From Notolepis coatsorum (Eukaryota; Chordata; Actinopteri; Aulopiformes; Paralepididae): a stretch of 64,000 nucleotides of DNA. The stretch covers positions 12,515,500-12,579,499 of the forward strand of contig OZ020593.1 in NCBI GenBank assembly GCA_963971535.1, in the 5' to 3' direction. The notes beneath the pieces are model-generated. The model saw nothing but the letters and a program-made list of their open reading frames with translations. It did not search any database and had not been told where the DNA came from. A program made the translations under genes and the position numbers. Each line of letters opens with the position of its first letter. The first letter of the stretch is position 1. Positions 20,465 to 31,124 of this stretch are shown here, one piece after another.

Positions 20465-21522
20465 CCCTTTGATTCTCTATAGACCGGACATCTAGAGACT
20501 AGCTCTCCTTCTATATAAGACCGAACATCTAGACACTAGCTCTCTCGTTCTATATAAGACCGAACATCTAGACACTAGCTCTCATTATATATAAGACCTG
20601 ACATCTAGACACTAGCTCTCATTATATATAAGATCTGACATCTAGACACTAGCTCTCATTATATATAATACCTGACATCTAGACACTAGCTCTCTTTCTA
20701 TATAAGACTGAACATCTAGACACTAGCTCTCTCATTATATATAAGACCTAACATCTAGACACTAGCTCTCTCATTATATATAAGACCTAACATCTAGACA
20801 CTAGCTCTCTCATTATATATAAGACCTGACATCTAGACACTAGCTCTCATTATATATAAGACCTGACATCTAGACACTAGCTCTCTCATTATATATAAGA
20901 CCTAACATCTAGACACTAGCTCTCTCATTATATATACGACCTAACATCTAGACACTAGCTCTCTCATTCTATATAAGACCGAACATCTAGACACTAGCTC
21001 TCTCATTACATATAAGACCTGACATCTAGAGACTAGCTCTCATTATATATAAGATCTAACATCTAGACACTAGCTCTCTCATTCTATATAAGACCGGACA
21101 TCTAGACACTAGCTCTCTCATTCTATATAAGATCTAACATCTAGACACTAGCTCTCACATTATATATAAGACCTGACATCTAGACACTAGTCTCTCATTA
21201 TATATAAGACCTAACATCTAGCTCTCTCATTCTATATAAGACCCGACATCTAGACACTAGTCTCTCATTATATATAAGACCTAACATCTAGCTCTCTCGT
21301 TCTATATAAGACCGGACATCTAGACACTAGCTCTCATTCTATATAAGACCTGACATCTAGAGACTAGCTCTCATTATATATAAGACCTAACATCTAGACA
21401 CTAGCTCTCTCATTATATATATGACCGGACATCTAGACACTAGCTCTCATTATATATAAGACCGAACATCTAGACACTAGCTCTCATTATATATAAGACC
21501 TGACATCTAGACACTAGCTCTT
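20465..21522 (+). repeat. Minisatellite, about 38-41 bp unit, roughly 26 copies
   Basis: Each unit combines CTAGCTCTC, an ATTATATATAAGACC-type AT core and GACATCTAGACA. Units differ by CT expansions (CTCTCTCATT versus CTCATT) and point changes, and some near 21190-21300 lack the CACTAG part. There are no spacers of unique sequence, so it is not a CRISPR array. Confidence 0.95.
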
Positions 21523-21539
21523 TAATTTATCTAAAATTA

Positions 21540-21771
21540 CACAATCAACACACTATAATTGAATACAGCTGTTCAAGGACATGTCTGGGGAGGAGGGGGG
21601 ATTAGAGCGTGGGTTTTCAGTGGGCATGGATTTATTTTTCTTTCTTTTTTTTCTATTCCTGTAAGTCTTTATTATATATTTTTGATCATTTATTTTTGAT
21701 TATTCATAACTGCTCACAAAAGTACATGTGGGAGTTAATCACACACCAACACCATAAAGTTTTGTTACGTT
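21540..21771 (+). repeat. Diverged direct repeat D, copy 1
   Basis: ATAATTGAATACAGCT, CAAGGACATGTCTGGGG and CATGTG-GA-T-AATCAC phrases occur in the same order at 24183-24440. The copies differ by G-run expansions and small indels. LINE and SINE insertions lie between them. Confidence 0.7.
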
Positions 21772-21945
21772 CACTTTTACATTTACATTTAGTCATTTAG
21801 CTGACGCTTTTATCCAAAGCGACTTACAAGTTCTGTACGGCAAGTCATCAGGAAGGGCACAACTCTATCAGCTGAGTAACAATGTTCATCAAAGTGTTGA
21901 GTGCTACAGTAAGGTTAGTCAGGGTTAGATATTTTTTTAATTTCT
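21772..21945 (-). mobile_element. L2-type LINE 3' end
   Basis: On the minus strand it ends CGCTTTGGATAAAAGCGTCA followed by GCTAAATGACTAAATGTAAA, the typical fish L2 terminus with a TAAATG-like tail. It lacks coding sequence. It matches 26950-27140. Confidence 0.8.
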
Positions 21946-21959
21946 TTTTGTATTTGAGA

Positions 21960-22235
21960 TAAATGGCTGCTTGGTAAATGGCTGCTTTTTTTATATAGCG
22001 CTTTTATCCAAAGCGCTTTACAATTTGTTCCTCACATTTTTACCCATTCACTCACACATTCACACACCGACGTCGGAGGCAACCATGCAAGGTGCCAACC
22101 TGCTCATCGGGAGCAATTAGGGGTTAAGTGTCTCAAGGACACATCGACATGCTGCCCGGGAGGAGCGGGAATCGAACCGGGAACCGCCGGATTGCCAGAC
22201 GACTGCTCTACCTCCTGAGCCACTGTTGCCCCAAT
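21960..22235 (-). mobile_element. SINE family S2, near full length
   Basis: The minus strand reads from the tRNA-like head (GAGGTAGAGCAGTCGTCTGG, GTTCCCGGTTCGATTCCCGC) to the AAAGCGCTTTGGATAAAAGC tail. The B-box match is the best among S2 copies in this window. Confidence 0.85.
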
Positions 22236-23698
22236 AATGGTTGAAGTGCGTCTTTAGTCGACGGCGAAAGATTGGACGGGTTTCGGCTGTCCTAACTGGA
22301 AGATATGGGAGGAAGAAGACGTGCCAGGAGATTGGAAAGAGGGCTATCTCATCAAGATCCCAAAGAAAGGCGACCTTAGCAATTGCGCAAATTACAGAGG
22401 GATCACACTGCTATCAGTGCCAGGGAACGTTTTTAACAGAGTAATCTTGAACAGGATGAAGGACCTCATCGATGGACAACTCCGCGATGAGCAAGCTGGT
22501 TTCCGCAAGGACCGATCCTGCACAGACCAAATTGCAGTGCTGCGCATCATCGTGGAGCAGTCGATAGAGTGGAACTCGCCCCTGTACATAAATTTTGTGG
22601 ACTATGAGAAAGCCTTTGACAGCCTAGACAGAGAGACCCTCTGGAAGCTTCTCCGACATTACGGGGTGCCGACCAAGATTGTTTCCATCATCAGGAACTC
22701 CTATGAGGGACTGACATGCAAGGTGGTCCACGGAGGGCAGCTCACAGAGGCATTCCAAATGAAGACCGGGGTCAGACAAGGTTGTCTGCTCTCACCCTTC
22801 CTCTTCCTGCTGGCCATTGACTGGATAATGAAGACCTCCACAGCACAGAGAAGGTACGGGATTCAGTGGACACCTTGGACGCAACTTGACGACTTGGACT
22901 ATGCTGACGATTTGGCACTACTGTCGCACACCCAACAACAGATGCAGGAGAAGACCAACAACGTGGCATCCACTTCCGCGCAAGTGGGACTCAACATCCA
23001 CAAAGGCAAGACTAAGATCCTCAAGACCAATGCAGCAAACAACACCAACACAATCATGCTGGATGGCGAGGCTTTGGAAGAAATTGAAGCCTTTACCTAC
23101 CTTGGCAGTGTTATTGACAAGCACGGCGGCACAGATGCTGACATTAGAGCACGAATAAGGAAAGCACGTACAGCATTCGTGCAATTACGGAACATCTGGA
23201 GCTCAAAAGAACTGACTTCCAACACCAAAGTCAGATTCTTTAACACCAACGTCAAGGCAGTCCTATTATATGGAGCAGAGACGTGGAGAACTACAGCTGC
23301 AACCATCAGGAAAGTGCAGGTCTTCATTAACAGCTGCCTGCGGAAGATCATCAACATCCGATGGCCAGACACCATCAGCAACTGCGAACTCTGGCAGAGA
23401 ACAAACCAGCTGCCAGCAGAAGAAGAAATTAAGAAACGCAGATGGCGCTGGATAGGCCACACCCTGCGAAAGCCCGCAAGTACCATCACCAGACAAGCCC
23501 TAACATGGAACCCGCAGGGCAAGCGGAAAAGGGGCCGCCCGAGAAACACCTGGCGCAGAGACCTGGAGGCAGACACCAAGACCATGAAGATGACCTGGAA
23601 CCAACTGGAGAGAACAGCTCAAGACAGAGATGCTTGGAGATCACTTGTTGACGGCCTATGCCCCAGAAGGGGTAGCAGGCGTAAGTAAAGTAAGTAAA
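22236..23698 (+). mobile_element. 5'-truncated LINE with intact reverse transcriptase C-terminal half
   Basis: The LINE starts abruptly next to an S2 SINE and ends in a short GTAA-type repeat (GTAAGTAAAGTAAGTAAA), the kind of microsatellite tail left by target-primed insertion. Its coding part is described separately. A 5' truncation is normal for LINE copies. Confidence 0.75.
22321..23688 (+). CDS. LINE reverse transcriptase, 5'-truncated but open
   Basis: The frame is open for 455 codons and extends a few codons upstream (KIWEED before [10 protein letters not shown]). It contains [63 protein letters not shown], the catalytic DYADDLALL and the thumb region with [11 protein letters not shown] and LLYGAETWR. 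The C-terminus has the [13 protein letters not shown] and AWRSLV motifs common in RTE/I-group-like LINEs of aquatic animals. The N-terminal endonuclease is missing, so it cannot move alone. There is no natural start codon in the retained part. The absence of stops suggests a recent copy. The clade (RTE, Nimb or I group) is not certain. Confidence 0.85.
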   Translation: MPGDWKEGYLIKIPKKGDLSNCANYRGITLLSVPGNVFNRVILNRMKDLIDGQLRDEQAGFRKDRSCTDQIAVLRIIVEQSIEWNSPLYINFVDYEKAFDSLDRETLWKLLRHYGVPTKIVSIIRNSYEGLTCKVVHGGQLTEAFQMKTGVRQGCLLSPFLFLLAIDWIMKTSTAQRRYGIQWTPWTQLDDLDYADDLALLSHTQQQMQEKTNNVASTSAQVGLNIHKGKTKILKTNAANNTNTIMLDGEALEEIEAFTYLGSVIDKHGGTDADIRARIRKARTAFVQLRNIWSSKELTSNTKVRFFNTNVKAVLLYGAETWRTTAATIRKVQVFINSCLRKIINIRWPDTISNCELWQRTNQLPAEEEIKKRRWRWIGHTLRKPASTITRQALTWNPQGKRKRGRPRNTWRRDLEADTKTMKMTWNQLERTAQDRDAWRSLVDGLCPRRGSRRK

Positions 23699-23760
23699 CT
23701 GGGGTGGGTAGTTCATTCCACCATTGTGGGGCAAGGACTGAGAAAAGGCAGGTTCAATGA
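23699..23760 (-). repeat. L2-type ORF2 scrap
   Basis: CTGGGGTGGGTAGTTCATTC and the next 30 bases are the reverse complement of 26808-26862, the C-terminal coding part of an L2-type LINE. Confidence 0.7.
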
Positions 23761-24182
23761 TTTCTTTTTTTTGGTCTTTTGACTTTTGGTCAATGATAGC
23801 ATGGTGTTATTCACCGTCAAATATGGAAACAAATATTTTCTCAAGCATAGTAACAGACACAATATTTCTAACACTGGGAATACATTCCCTGAGGTCCATA
23901 GAATGATGTCCCTAGATACCAAGAACATGCAAATGGCCCCTGTAGAAGTGGAGCAATCTTGTACTGGTTCTAATCTAGGGCATAACTAACCTGAGACGTT
24001 TGTGCTTGATCTCTATTATTTTATCAGAACTATACATTTAATTTGCTATGAATGTTAGAAACCTTAGGGGTTGAAACAGCAGGTGCAAATAGATGGGAAG
24101 CTGCAGGTGAAATAACAGGTTACTTTTATGCAAGTGGTTCTTAATAGTCTTAGATTGCAGACGTGGGGTTTTATGTTAATTT

Positions 24183-24440
24183 ACACACAATATAATTGAA
24201 TACAGCTTTTCAAGGACATGTCTGGGGGGGGGGGGGGTGGGGGTGTAGAGCATGGACATGGGGGGGGGGGGGTGTAGAGCGTGTGTCCTCAGCAGGAATG
24301 GAGATTCTTTTATTTTTTTCTATTCATTCAAGTCTATATTATATGTTTTATTATTATTTATTGATTATTCATAAGTTACAACAAAAGAAAAACATGTGAG
24401 AATGAATCACTCATCACCAACACAATACATTTTTGTTCCC
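24183..24440 (+). repeat. Diverged direct repeat D, copy 2
   Basis: Second copy of the segment at 21540-21771, with two long G runs (24223-24236 and 24259-24272) inserted. Confidence 0.7.
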
Positions 24441-24662
24441 AAACCGGCGTACACACGTCCCCTGTCGACTTGCCCCGAAGAAGAAGTGCGTTCTCTGCCC
24501 TATTCCCGGGGTAGAAGGGGGACCGTGAAAAGAAAACAAACAAAGCGTGTCGTGTTTAGATCTTCCGTCGAACATTAAAAAGCTTCTTGCAGCTGTTCGG
24601 AGATTAAGGAGAACATCCTCTGTGAAAGGGGGGGGGGGTGGGGGCCTAAAAGGTGTGGGCTC

Positions 24663-24832
24663 TTAACCCTTTCACTACCACACTACAGACAGTTAACCCT
24701 TTCACTACAGACGGTTAACCCTTTCACTACAGACGGTTAACCCTTTCACTACCCCACTACAGACGGTTAACCCTTTCACTACCCCACTACAGACACGGTT
24801 AACCCTTTCACTACCACACCACAGGCGGTAAA
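24663..24832 (+). repeat. TTAACCC minisatellite
   Basis: TTAACCCTTTCACTAC occurs six times with spacers CACACTACAGACAG, AGACGG, AGACGG, CCCACTACAGACGG and similar. The same phrase occurs in two reverse-strand copies at 47340-47407. TTAACCCTTT is also the tip of TTAA MITEs, so this array may descend from MITE termini. Confidence 0.85.
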
Positions 24833-25269
24833 AATGCCTCTGGGGTGACGAGGTGACAGGCTTGTACTCTTGATGAGCGTCTCACTCGAGAAGACGCCGC
24901 ACAGTAAGCTAATGGAGCAGGGGATTGAGGTGCTCCCGGAGGCGCTAATGGCTTTTTGACCTTAGAGGGTCTTCTATAGAGTGTCTCTAATCTCTGTCGA
25001 GACAGACGTCCACTCCCCCCCCCCGAGGACAGAGCCAAAGCCTGCTATTCATTATTATTACTCTCACTAATTATTCGTAATCTCAAGTGACCACGCTCGA
25101 TCGCCGTGCCGCTACGTGTCACTGTCGTCAGCGCCGCCGCACCGAAAACACTTGAATAATGTGGGTGTCTTCCTTTGAGAGTATTGTTGTTTTGTTTTGT
25201 TTTTTTTATTTGCCGGCATTTTGATGTGCAGTGTTTGTGGCTTCAACATGGTTGCTTGTGTGTTCTATG

Positions 25270-25696
25270 TTGAGATAAAGTTCAACCAAGGGCCATACCA
25301 ACTAGCTGACAATTAGGGGGGGTGGTGCCTTATTGATAAAGCTCAACCAAGGGCCGTACCAGCTAGCTGACAATTAGGGGGGTGGTGCCTTATTGATGAA
25401 GCTCAACCAAGGGCCATACCAACTAGCTGACAATTAGGGGGGTGGTGCCTTATTGATGAAGCTCAACCAAGGGCCGTACCAACTAGCTGACATTTAGGGG
25501 GGTGGTGCCTTATTGATGAAGCTCAACCAAGGGCCGTACCAACTAGCTGACAATTAGGGGGGGGGGTGCCTTATTGATAAAGCTCAACCAAGGGCCGTAC
25601 CAACTAGCTGACAATTAGGGGGGTGGTGCCTTATTGATAAAGCTCAACCAAGGGCCGTACCAACTAGCTGACAATTAGGGGGGGTGGTGCCTTATT
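25270..25696 (+). repeat. Minisatellite, 60-bp unit, seven copies
   Basis: The unit contains AAGCTCAACCAAGGGCC, CCAACTAGCTGACAATTAGG and GGTGGTGCCTTATTGAT. Units are over 95 percent alike by eye; variation is in the G run and at a G/A site after GGGCC. Confidence 0.95.
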
Positions 25697-25949
25697 TCAA
25701 AAACCTGAAATACATAGATGTGTAAAATAGACTACATGCATCATATCCGTTCGAGAAATAGTTCAGCTAGAAAAGATCAAATGATGAGTTATTATGTAGC
25801 CCTTGGTTTTAAAAGAAAGATGACCAGATTACAGATACCAATAAGGGCTTGAGAAATAAACAAATACCAATGATAGTTACGCCTCTCAATCAGAGAAGGC
25901 CATCCAACCTTTTCATAAAGAACACGGTGGTGGGTATCATACCCGTCAC

Positions 25950-26590
25950 CAGTAATGGTAACATGGACTACAGCCCCCTCAGCATCGACGGGGCACCGGA
26001 TCGAGAGAGTGAACAGTTTTAAGTACCTCGGAGTCCACATATCCGAGGACTTGACCTGGACCACACACATTGACAGTGTTATCAAGAAGGCACGGCAACG
26101 CCTCTACTTCCTTAGGCGCCTAAGGAAGTTCAAAGTGAGTCAGAAGATCCTCAAGAACTTCTCTACTCATGCACAATAGAGAGCATCCTGACTGGCAACA
26201 TCAGCAGCAGACTACAGAGAGTGGCCCGTTCAGCCCTGCCCCTTTTCTTGATCCTCCAATCACAGCTGTCGCTTACCTCTGACTTCCTCGTACAAACTTT
26301 GTTTGTACGAGGAAGTCAGAGGTAAGCGACAGCTGTGATTGGAGGATCAAGAAAAGAGGGCAGGGTTTTGAGACAGGTCCATTGGAGGTGGGCTTCCCAC
26401 TCTCCAGGACATTTATAACAAGCGTTGCAGGGCCAAGGCTAAGAGAATAATCAAAGCCTCTAGTCACCCAAACAACTGCCTCTTTGAACTGCTGTGGTCA
26501 AGCAAACGCTACCGGAGTCTCATGGCCAGTACAGAGAGACTCCGAAGGAGCTTCTATCCCCAGGCCATCAGGATGCTCAATGACACTATG
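25950..26590 (+). pseudogene. CR1/Rex1-like LINE, ORF2 3' part
   Basis: The frame reads VNSFKYLGVHISEDLTWTTH then KKARQRLYFLRRLRKFKVS, the thumb and C-terminal region of a CR1/Rex1-like reverse transcriptase, collinear with 62459-62965. It is frameshifted at about 26160 and interrupted by a hairpin at 26234-26365. The C-terminal FELLWSSKRYRSLMAS and FYPQAIRMLND survive in a different frame. It is a dead copy. Confidence 0.8.
26234..26365. mobile_element. Near-perfect 132-bp hairpin inside the LINE
   Basis: CCCTGCCCCTTTTCTTGATC continues to CCTCGTACAAAC, then a 3-base loop TTT, then the reverse complement back to GAAAAGAGGGCAGGG. The 64-base arms differ by a single one-base indel. The LINE copy at 62459-62965 lacks it. 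It could be a small foldback insertion or a recent inverted duplication. Confidence 0.75.
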
Positions 26591-27425
26591 TAACAACCCA
26601 TCATCTACACTCACTGCACACACATCCACATGTACACACTCACTTTAAACAAACACTCACCTTACCACTCACTTTAGACACTTTAACACACTTTATATTG
26701 ATCTATATATTGGTCTCTAACTACACACCCTCAAGACCCCTACGCTCTGCATCTTCTGGCCGCCTCAGACCTACTCCTATCCAAGCTCCGGGAGGGTCAT
26801 CAAAGAGAAGTCGCCTATTCTCAGTCCTTGCCCCACAATGGTGGAATGAACTACCCACCCCAGTTAGGACAGCCGAAACACGTCCAATCTTTCGCCGTCG
26901 ACTAAAGACTCACTTCTTCAACCATTATCTGAATAAAAAAAAAAAAAAAAATCTAACCCTAACTAACCATACTGTCATGCACTTGTCCTAATAAACTAAC
27001 CTACACTGTAGCACTCAACACTTTGATGAACATTGTTACTCAGCTGATAGAGTTGTGCTCTTCCTGATGGCTTGTCGTACAGAACTTGTAAGTCGCTTTG
27101 GATAAAAGCGTCAGCTAAATGACTAAATGTAAATGTAAATCTATTATTAAAGAGATTTGCACTACATTCATACCTCATTTGCACCCTACCCTACGTTTTG
27201 TACAGTACCTCATCTCATTTCTGCATTGTACCTCACTGTTACTCATTTTACTCTGTATTGTATATTGTATATATGTATATTGACTTTACTTACTTACTTC
27301 TTAATAACTTACTTTCTTTTTACTGTACGTAGCACACTCTCAGGGGCTCATACAGAAACAAGCATTTCATCATAAAGTATTCTGTGTTTTGTTGTGACAA
27401 ATAATAAACAAACTTGAAACTTGAA
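26591..27425 (+). repeat. CR1/Rex1-like LINE 3' UTR, interrupted by L2
   Basis: The sequence after the ORF (ACACATCCACATGTACACACTC, TTTGCACTACATTCATACCTC) matches 62966-63420. It ends with TAATAAACAAACTTGAAACT, a LINE terminus. An L2-type fragment occupies about 26708-27139. Confidence 0.75.
26708..27139 (+). pseudogene. L2-type LINE 3' end with ORF2 C-terminus
   Basis: The remnant codes for FSVLAPQWWNELPTPVRTAE and [14 protein letters not shown], the C-terminal end found in fish L2-type ORF2. It is followed by an A run, the CTAACCCTAACTAACC segment and the CGTCAGCTAAATGACTAAAT terminus. It is inserted in the 3' UTR of the older LINE, so it is younger than its host. Confidence 0.8.
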
Positions 27426-28049
27426 CTGGAAAACGAATGCATCCGAGGGCAGAACGAGTCCAGCGGTTTAAGAGTTAAAGCCGCAGCATGACGCCTATAA
27501 ATCACATCACCACAGTCCAAACATTGACACAAGAAAACGGCTGTTGTGGTGGTAGATTTGTGAATGAGACCCTCGGGCTAAACGGCAGAGCCAGGAGTAG
27601 ATGCTAACCGGGGAGCCGTGTCTCATTGTGCACGTCCATACGTCGGTTGTCTCCTGTAGGCAGTGTTCGATTTTGATGCCTTTTAATTAATGTTGCTTAT
27701 CCTGTCTTCCTTCAGGATAGGACTCTGCGTCGTGTTGTTTGTTGATGAAGACATCTCCCCTTGAGATAATATACGACGTGTGGGCTCCGGTATTCCTCGT
27801 TAACGCAGGTTTATTGACATAACCGGTGAGAGAAATCACACTCTCTCCTCCTCCTCCGAGCTAAATACAGAAGTGCCAAGAACATCTCTTTCTAGGGACG
27901 GGTACCGTCACAACAAAGCAGTCGGGGCAATGGCAAGCCGAAAACGGTCGCAAGTGTGGTAACACTTCACAAAGCTAGATGCAGACAACGCTTGCTGAAA
28001 TATTATATATTATATATATATATTATTAATTAGAAAAGAAGAGTAATGG
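27426..28049. other. No recognisable gene
   Basis: Mixed sequence without conserved coding signal; TATATATTATATATATATATTA at about 28005-28025 is a simple AT run. I see no repeat that I recognise here. Confidence 0.5.
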
Positions 28050-28230
28050 AATCTAGTCACTAGGCAGTCCAGGGAGTGAGTGGGTACAGGGTAGTCAGAC
28101 GAGCGGGGAGGGGGTCGTAGCCAGGAGCGGGTACTCAAACAGTCCAGGGAGTGAGCGGGTACAGGGTAGTCAGACGAGCGGGGGGGGGGTCGTAGCCAGG
28201 AGCGGGTACTCAAACAGTCCAGGGAGTATC
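28050..28230 (+). repeat. Minisatellite, about 70-bp unit
   Basis: The phrase CAGTCCAGGGAGTGAG-GGG, TACAGGGTAGTCAGACGAGC and GGTCGTAGCCAGGAGCGGGT repeats two to three times. Part of the unit is the complement of the 33-37-bp unit at 33596-33740, so the two arrays belong to one repeat family in opposite orientation. Confidence 0.8.
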
Positions 28231-28620
28231 AATCCGTAGGGTAGTCAGACGAGCCGAGGTTCGTAGCCGGGAACGGGTTCTCAGACTGCCCAGGGATGTA
28301 CACGGAGAGAATGGTCAGGCAGGCGGAGGTCATGTACAGGGATCCAAGACGGGGGAAGCCAGGGGTGTGGAGCCAGGAACGAACTGCGAGCAAAGGAGGA
28401 CAAGAAACGTTAGATAAGCAAAGTAGAACACGGACTGACAAAGAGAACAAGGCACGAGAATACGGACTGACTGGAAATAAGGAACTACGATCTGGCAGCC
28501 TCATGACATCTGATCTGAGCCAGGTCTAATAGGAATGGTAATCAGCTGGTAGATGTCACTGGGATGATTGGGAATAACGAGAGTTAAGGTGGAAGGGAAC
28601 CCTGGAGGGGCATGACACAT
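28231..28620 (+). repeat. Unidentified repeat following the minisatellite
   Basis: GAGAATGGTCAGGCAGG, GGAGCCAGGAACGAACTG and GAGAACAAGGCACGAGAATA recall 4320-4410. It ends with GGAACCCTGGAGGGGCATGACA. It may be part of an LTR-like repeat, but no coding sequence is seen. Confidence 0.35.
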
Positions 28621-28639
28621 GGTCATCCGCTAGCAGATT

Positions 28640-28900
28640 CTCTTCCACGTAACCCGGGTAGTATTAATATGTACAGTGATACAGGTATAAAGACACTATG
28701 GTAGTAAGTCATACTGGCCAGCAGCGTAACTAGTAAGAATAGGTAAGGGGTATGTACAGATATAGATGTAGTATCTACAGATACTATAGCTATACTATAC
28801 TTATAGTTGGAGAATTTGCTAAACAATCTGTAATAGCAGTTAGTGAGACAGACAGTCAGTTGCAGAAAGAAATACAAACAGAAACGGATAAAAACAGAGC
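28640..28900 (-). repeat. LINE 3' UTR-like segment
   Basis: Its reverse complement matches 47640-47815 (CATATCCCTTACCTACTCTT, GTATGACTTACTACCATAGT, ACCTGTATCACTGTACATAT). A third partial copy lies at 31060-31130. Confidence 0.65.
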
Positions 28901-29248
28901 TCTCCTGCAGAGAATCTTTGATGTAACACTTGGCATCAGCTAATGTATCTGTCAGGGGTGAAGCCTAATATCTACGGTAGATGACATCCGCGGCTGTAAT
29001 TTCCTAGGCACACTAGAGCTCTCGTCTCGTTACGACCCCCTGCTGAATGAGCACTTACACAGAAGCGGGGACAAAGGAAGAGGAGCGAGGCTGACGCATT
29101 AATTACATGAATTAATTAATTGAATTTTGTGGCAAAAGAGTTTTTGAGGGAGGATGCTATTCATTATTCAGTCATCTCCCTCGACACGGAGGCGGCCAAT
29201 ATCAAAAAGGAAACTCGATTAAAGGAAGAGATGCAGGCTCTTATTATT

Positions 29249-29694
29249 ATTATATTTTTTCTCCCATCCTAATTTCGTGTATCCAATTCTCCCCTCCCTG
29301 GTCTTGAACGTTGCTCGACTATGCCCCCCACTGGTCGGTTGTAGAGAGGATAGAAGCCTTGCATCACGTGTTCCCTCCGGCACACGAGGAGGCAGCCTGT
29401 CACATCTTTTCGCCTGCCAGCGCGGACTCTCATTGGCGAGGTGTAAGGACGTGTGGGAGGCTCACACTACCCCCGCCATTTCCTGTCTCTGCTGTGCAGG
29501 CGTCCCCCAACCGACCTGTAGGAGTCGCTGTCCACAACGTCCAGATTACCACCCATCGACTTCCACCCGCTAACTCTGCCAATGAGTTAGTATGACGGCC
29601 GGCCCAAGCCGGAGGCAACGCCGACAGCCGGAGTCGAACCCGGTGTCTCTTGCGTTGGTGACGAGCGCAATGTCCGCTGCGCCACCCAGCCGCC
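29249..29694 (-). mobile_element. tRNA-derived SINE, family S1, full length
   Basis: On the minus strand: tRNA-like head GGCGGCTGGGTGGCGCAGCG and GGGTTCGACTCCGGC, core GGAGTCGCTGTCCACAAC (seen on the plus strand at about 29519-29536), and a T-rich end on the left. It is the best-preserved S1 copy. ATT repeats lie on both sides. Confidence 0.85.

Positions 29695-29752
<58 letters not shown>
29694..29752 (+). repeat. ATT microsatellite
   Basis: Perfect TATTAT trinucleotide run next to the SINE head. Confidence 0.97.
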
Positions 29753-29818
29753 GTTGCAGGCTCTAGAGATGGATATAATAGAATAGATTGGGGGGGGTGT
29801 GCAGGTGAGATTGTTGTT

Positions 29819-30241
29819 TTAAATTTTAGCTGAGTTTAGTGCACATATGGCCCTGGGATAAAAACTAAACTTCAGTCTGTTAGTCCGGGTGGGGATGACG
29901 CTGAAACGCCTGCCCGAGCACAGCCGTACGAGGTGTTTGTTGCCCGGGTGGTGTGGGTCCTTCAGTATTTTGACTGCCTTCTTAAGACAGCGGGAGTTGT
30001 ATAGTTCTTCCAGTGAGGGGAGGGGGCAGCCGATGATTTTCTGGGCCGAGTTGACGACCCTCTGGAGCGCCTTCTTCTCTGCGGCTGTGCAGCTGAGGAA
30101 CCACACGTTGATGCAGTAGGTGAGGATGCTTTCCACGGCGCAGCGGTAAAAGGACACAAGCAGGTCTTGTCTGAGTGGAGTGGAGTCTCTCCTGTCTGAG
30201 CCAACACTGATTGATGCACAACCGGATGTTGCGCCTAAAAT
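29819..30241 (-). pseudogene. CR1/Rex1-like LINE, C-terminal part
   Basis: The minus strand codes for RRDSTPLRQDLLVSFYRCAV and ILTYCINVWFLSCTAAEKKA, then IGCPLPSLEELYNSRCLKKA, the C-terminal part of a Rex1/CR1-like ORF2, ending near YPRAICALNSAKI. It begins abruptly at 30241 against the 3' end of another LINE copy, so the two are head to tail. Confidence 0.8.
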
Positions 30242-31030
30242 TTGATTAGATTCAAATGTATTGTCATCATGCAGCACAAGTACAGTACAACTAAAAGAGG
30301 TTTGCGTCCAACCAGAGCGCAAATGTAACAGTAAAGTGCAATAGTAATATACAATGTACAGGTGATTAAACTGGGTATAAAATGTATAAATTAGTACTAC
30401 TGAGTACAAGATAAAAGATTGGTTGTAGACCAGGTTGGTGGTATTGTGTTTGGTACAGAGTGTATTGAAGCTCTGGATATACATAAAACAGGAACATGGA
30501 TACATTTACCCCCCCTTCCCAGCAATAAATACATAATAGAGCACAACATGACACAATAAATACAGCACAACATAACACACGGAAGAGTCTTATCAGGTCA
30601 GTAGTTTGGTTAGTGTAAGGGGGAGAGGGGGGCCAAGGGAGTTCAGGGTCCGAATGGCTGTTGGAAAGAAGCTGTCCTTGAAGCGGGTGGTTTTTGAGAG
30701 GATGGACTTGAAGCGCCTACCTGAGGGCAGGGGCTGAAACAGGGGGTGTGCTGGGTGTGAGGGGTCCTTTGCAATTTTTCTGGCACGGGTGGTTGTGCGG
30801 GAGGTGAAGATGGAGTCCAGGGAGGGAAGGTCACAACCTATAATTTTAGAGGCCTTGTTGCTGATGTGCTGACGTTTGTGAATGTTGAGTGTTTTTGTGC
30901 AGAACCGTACCAGACTATGATTGATGAGGTGAGTGTGCTTTGAATGATGGCAGTATAAAATAAAATCGGACCAGCAGGTGGCGTTTGACCCTGTACTTCC
31001 TCAGTTGCCTGTAATAGTGTATAGTGTAAT
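30242..31030 (-). pseudogene. CR1/Rex1-like LINE, ORF2 end and 3' UTR
   Basis: On the minus strand, 31030-30600 is a frame-shifted ORF2 end and 30600-30242 the 3' UTR; the UTR matches 53549-53690 (ACATTGTATATTACTATTGC, TGACAATACATTTGAAT). Several stops and frameshifts make it non-functional. Confidence 0.75.
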
Positions 31031-31124
31031 AGTGCTAATCAGATGTAGGTACAGAGTTGTAGTATTAATATGTACAGTGATACAGGTATAAGGACATTAT
31101 GCTAGTAAGTCATACTGGTCAGCA

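Noticed and set aside
20465..21522. CRISPR-like array
   Set aside because: The repeat units adjoin without unique spacers and the context is eukaryotic, so it is a minisatellite.
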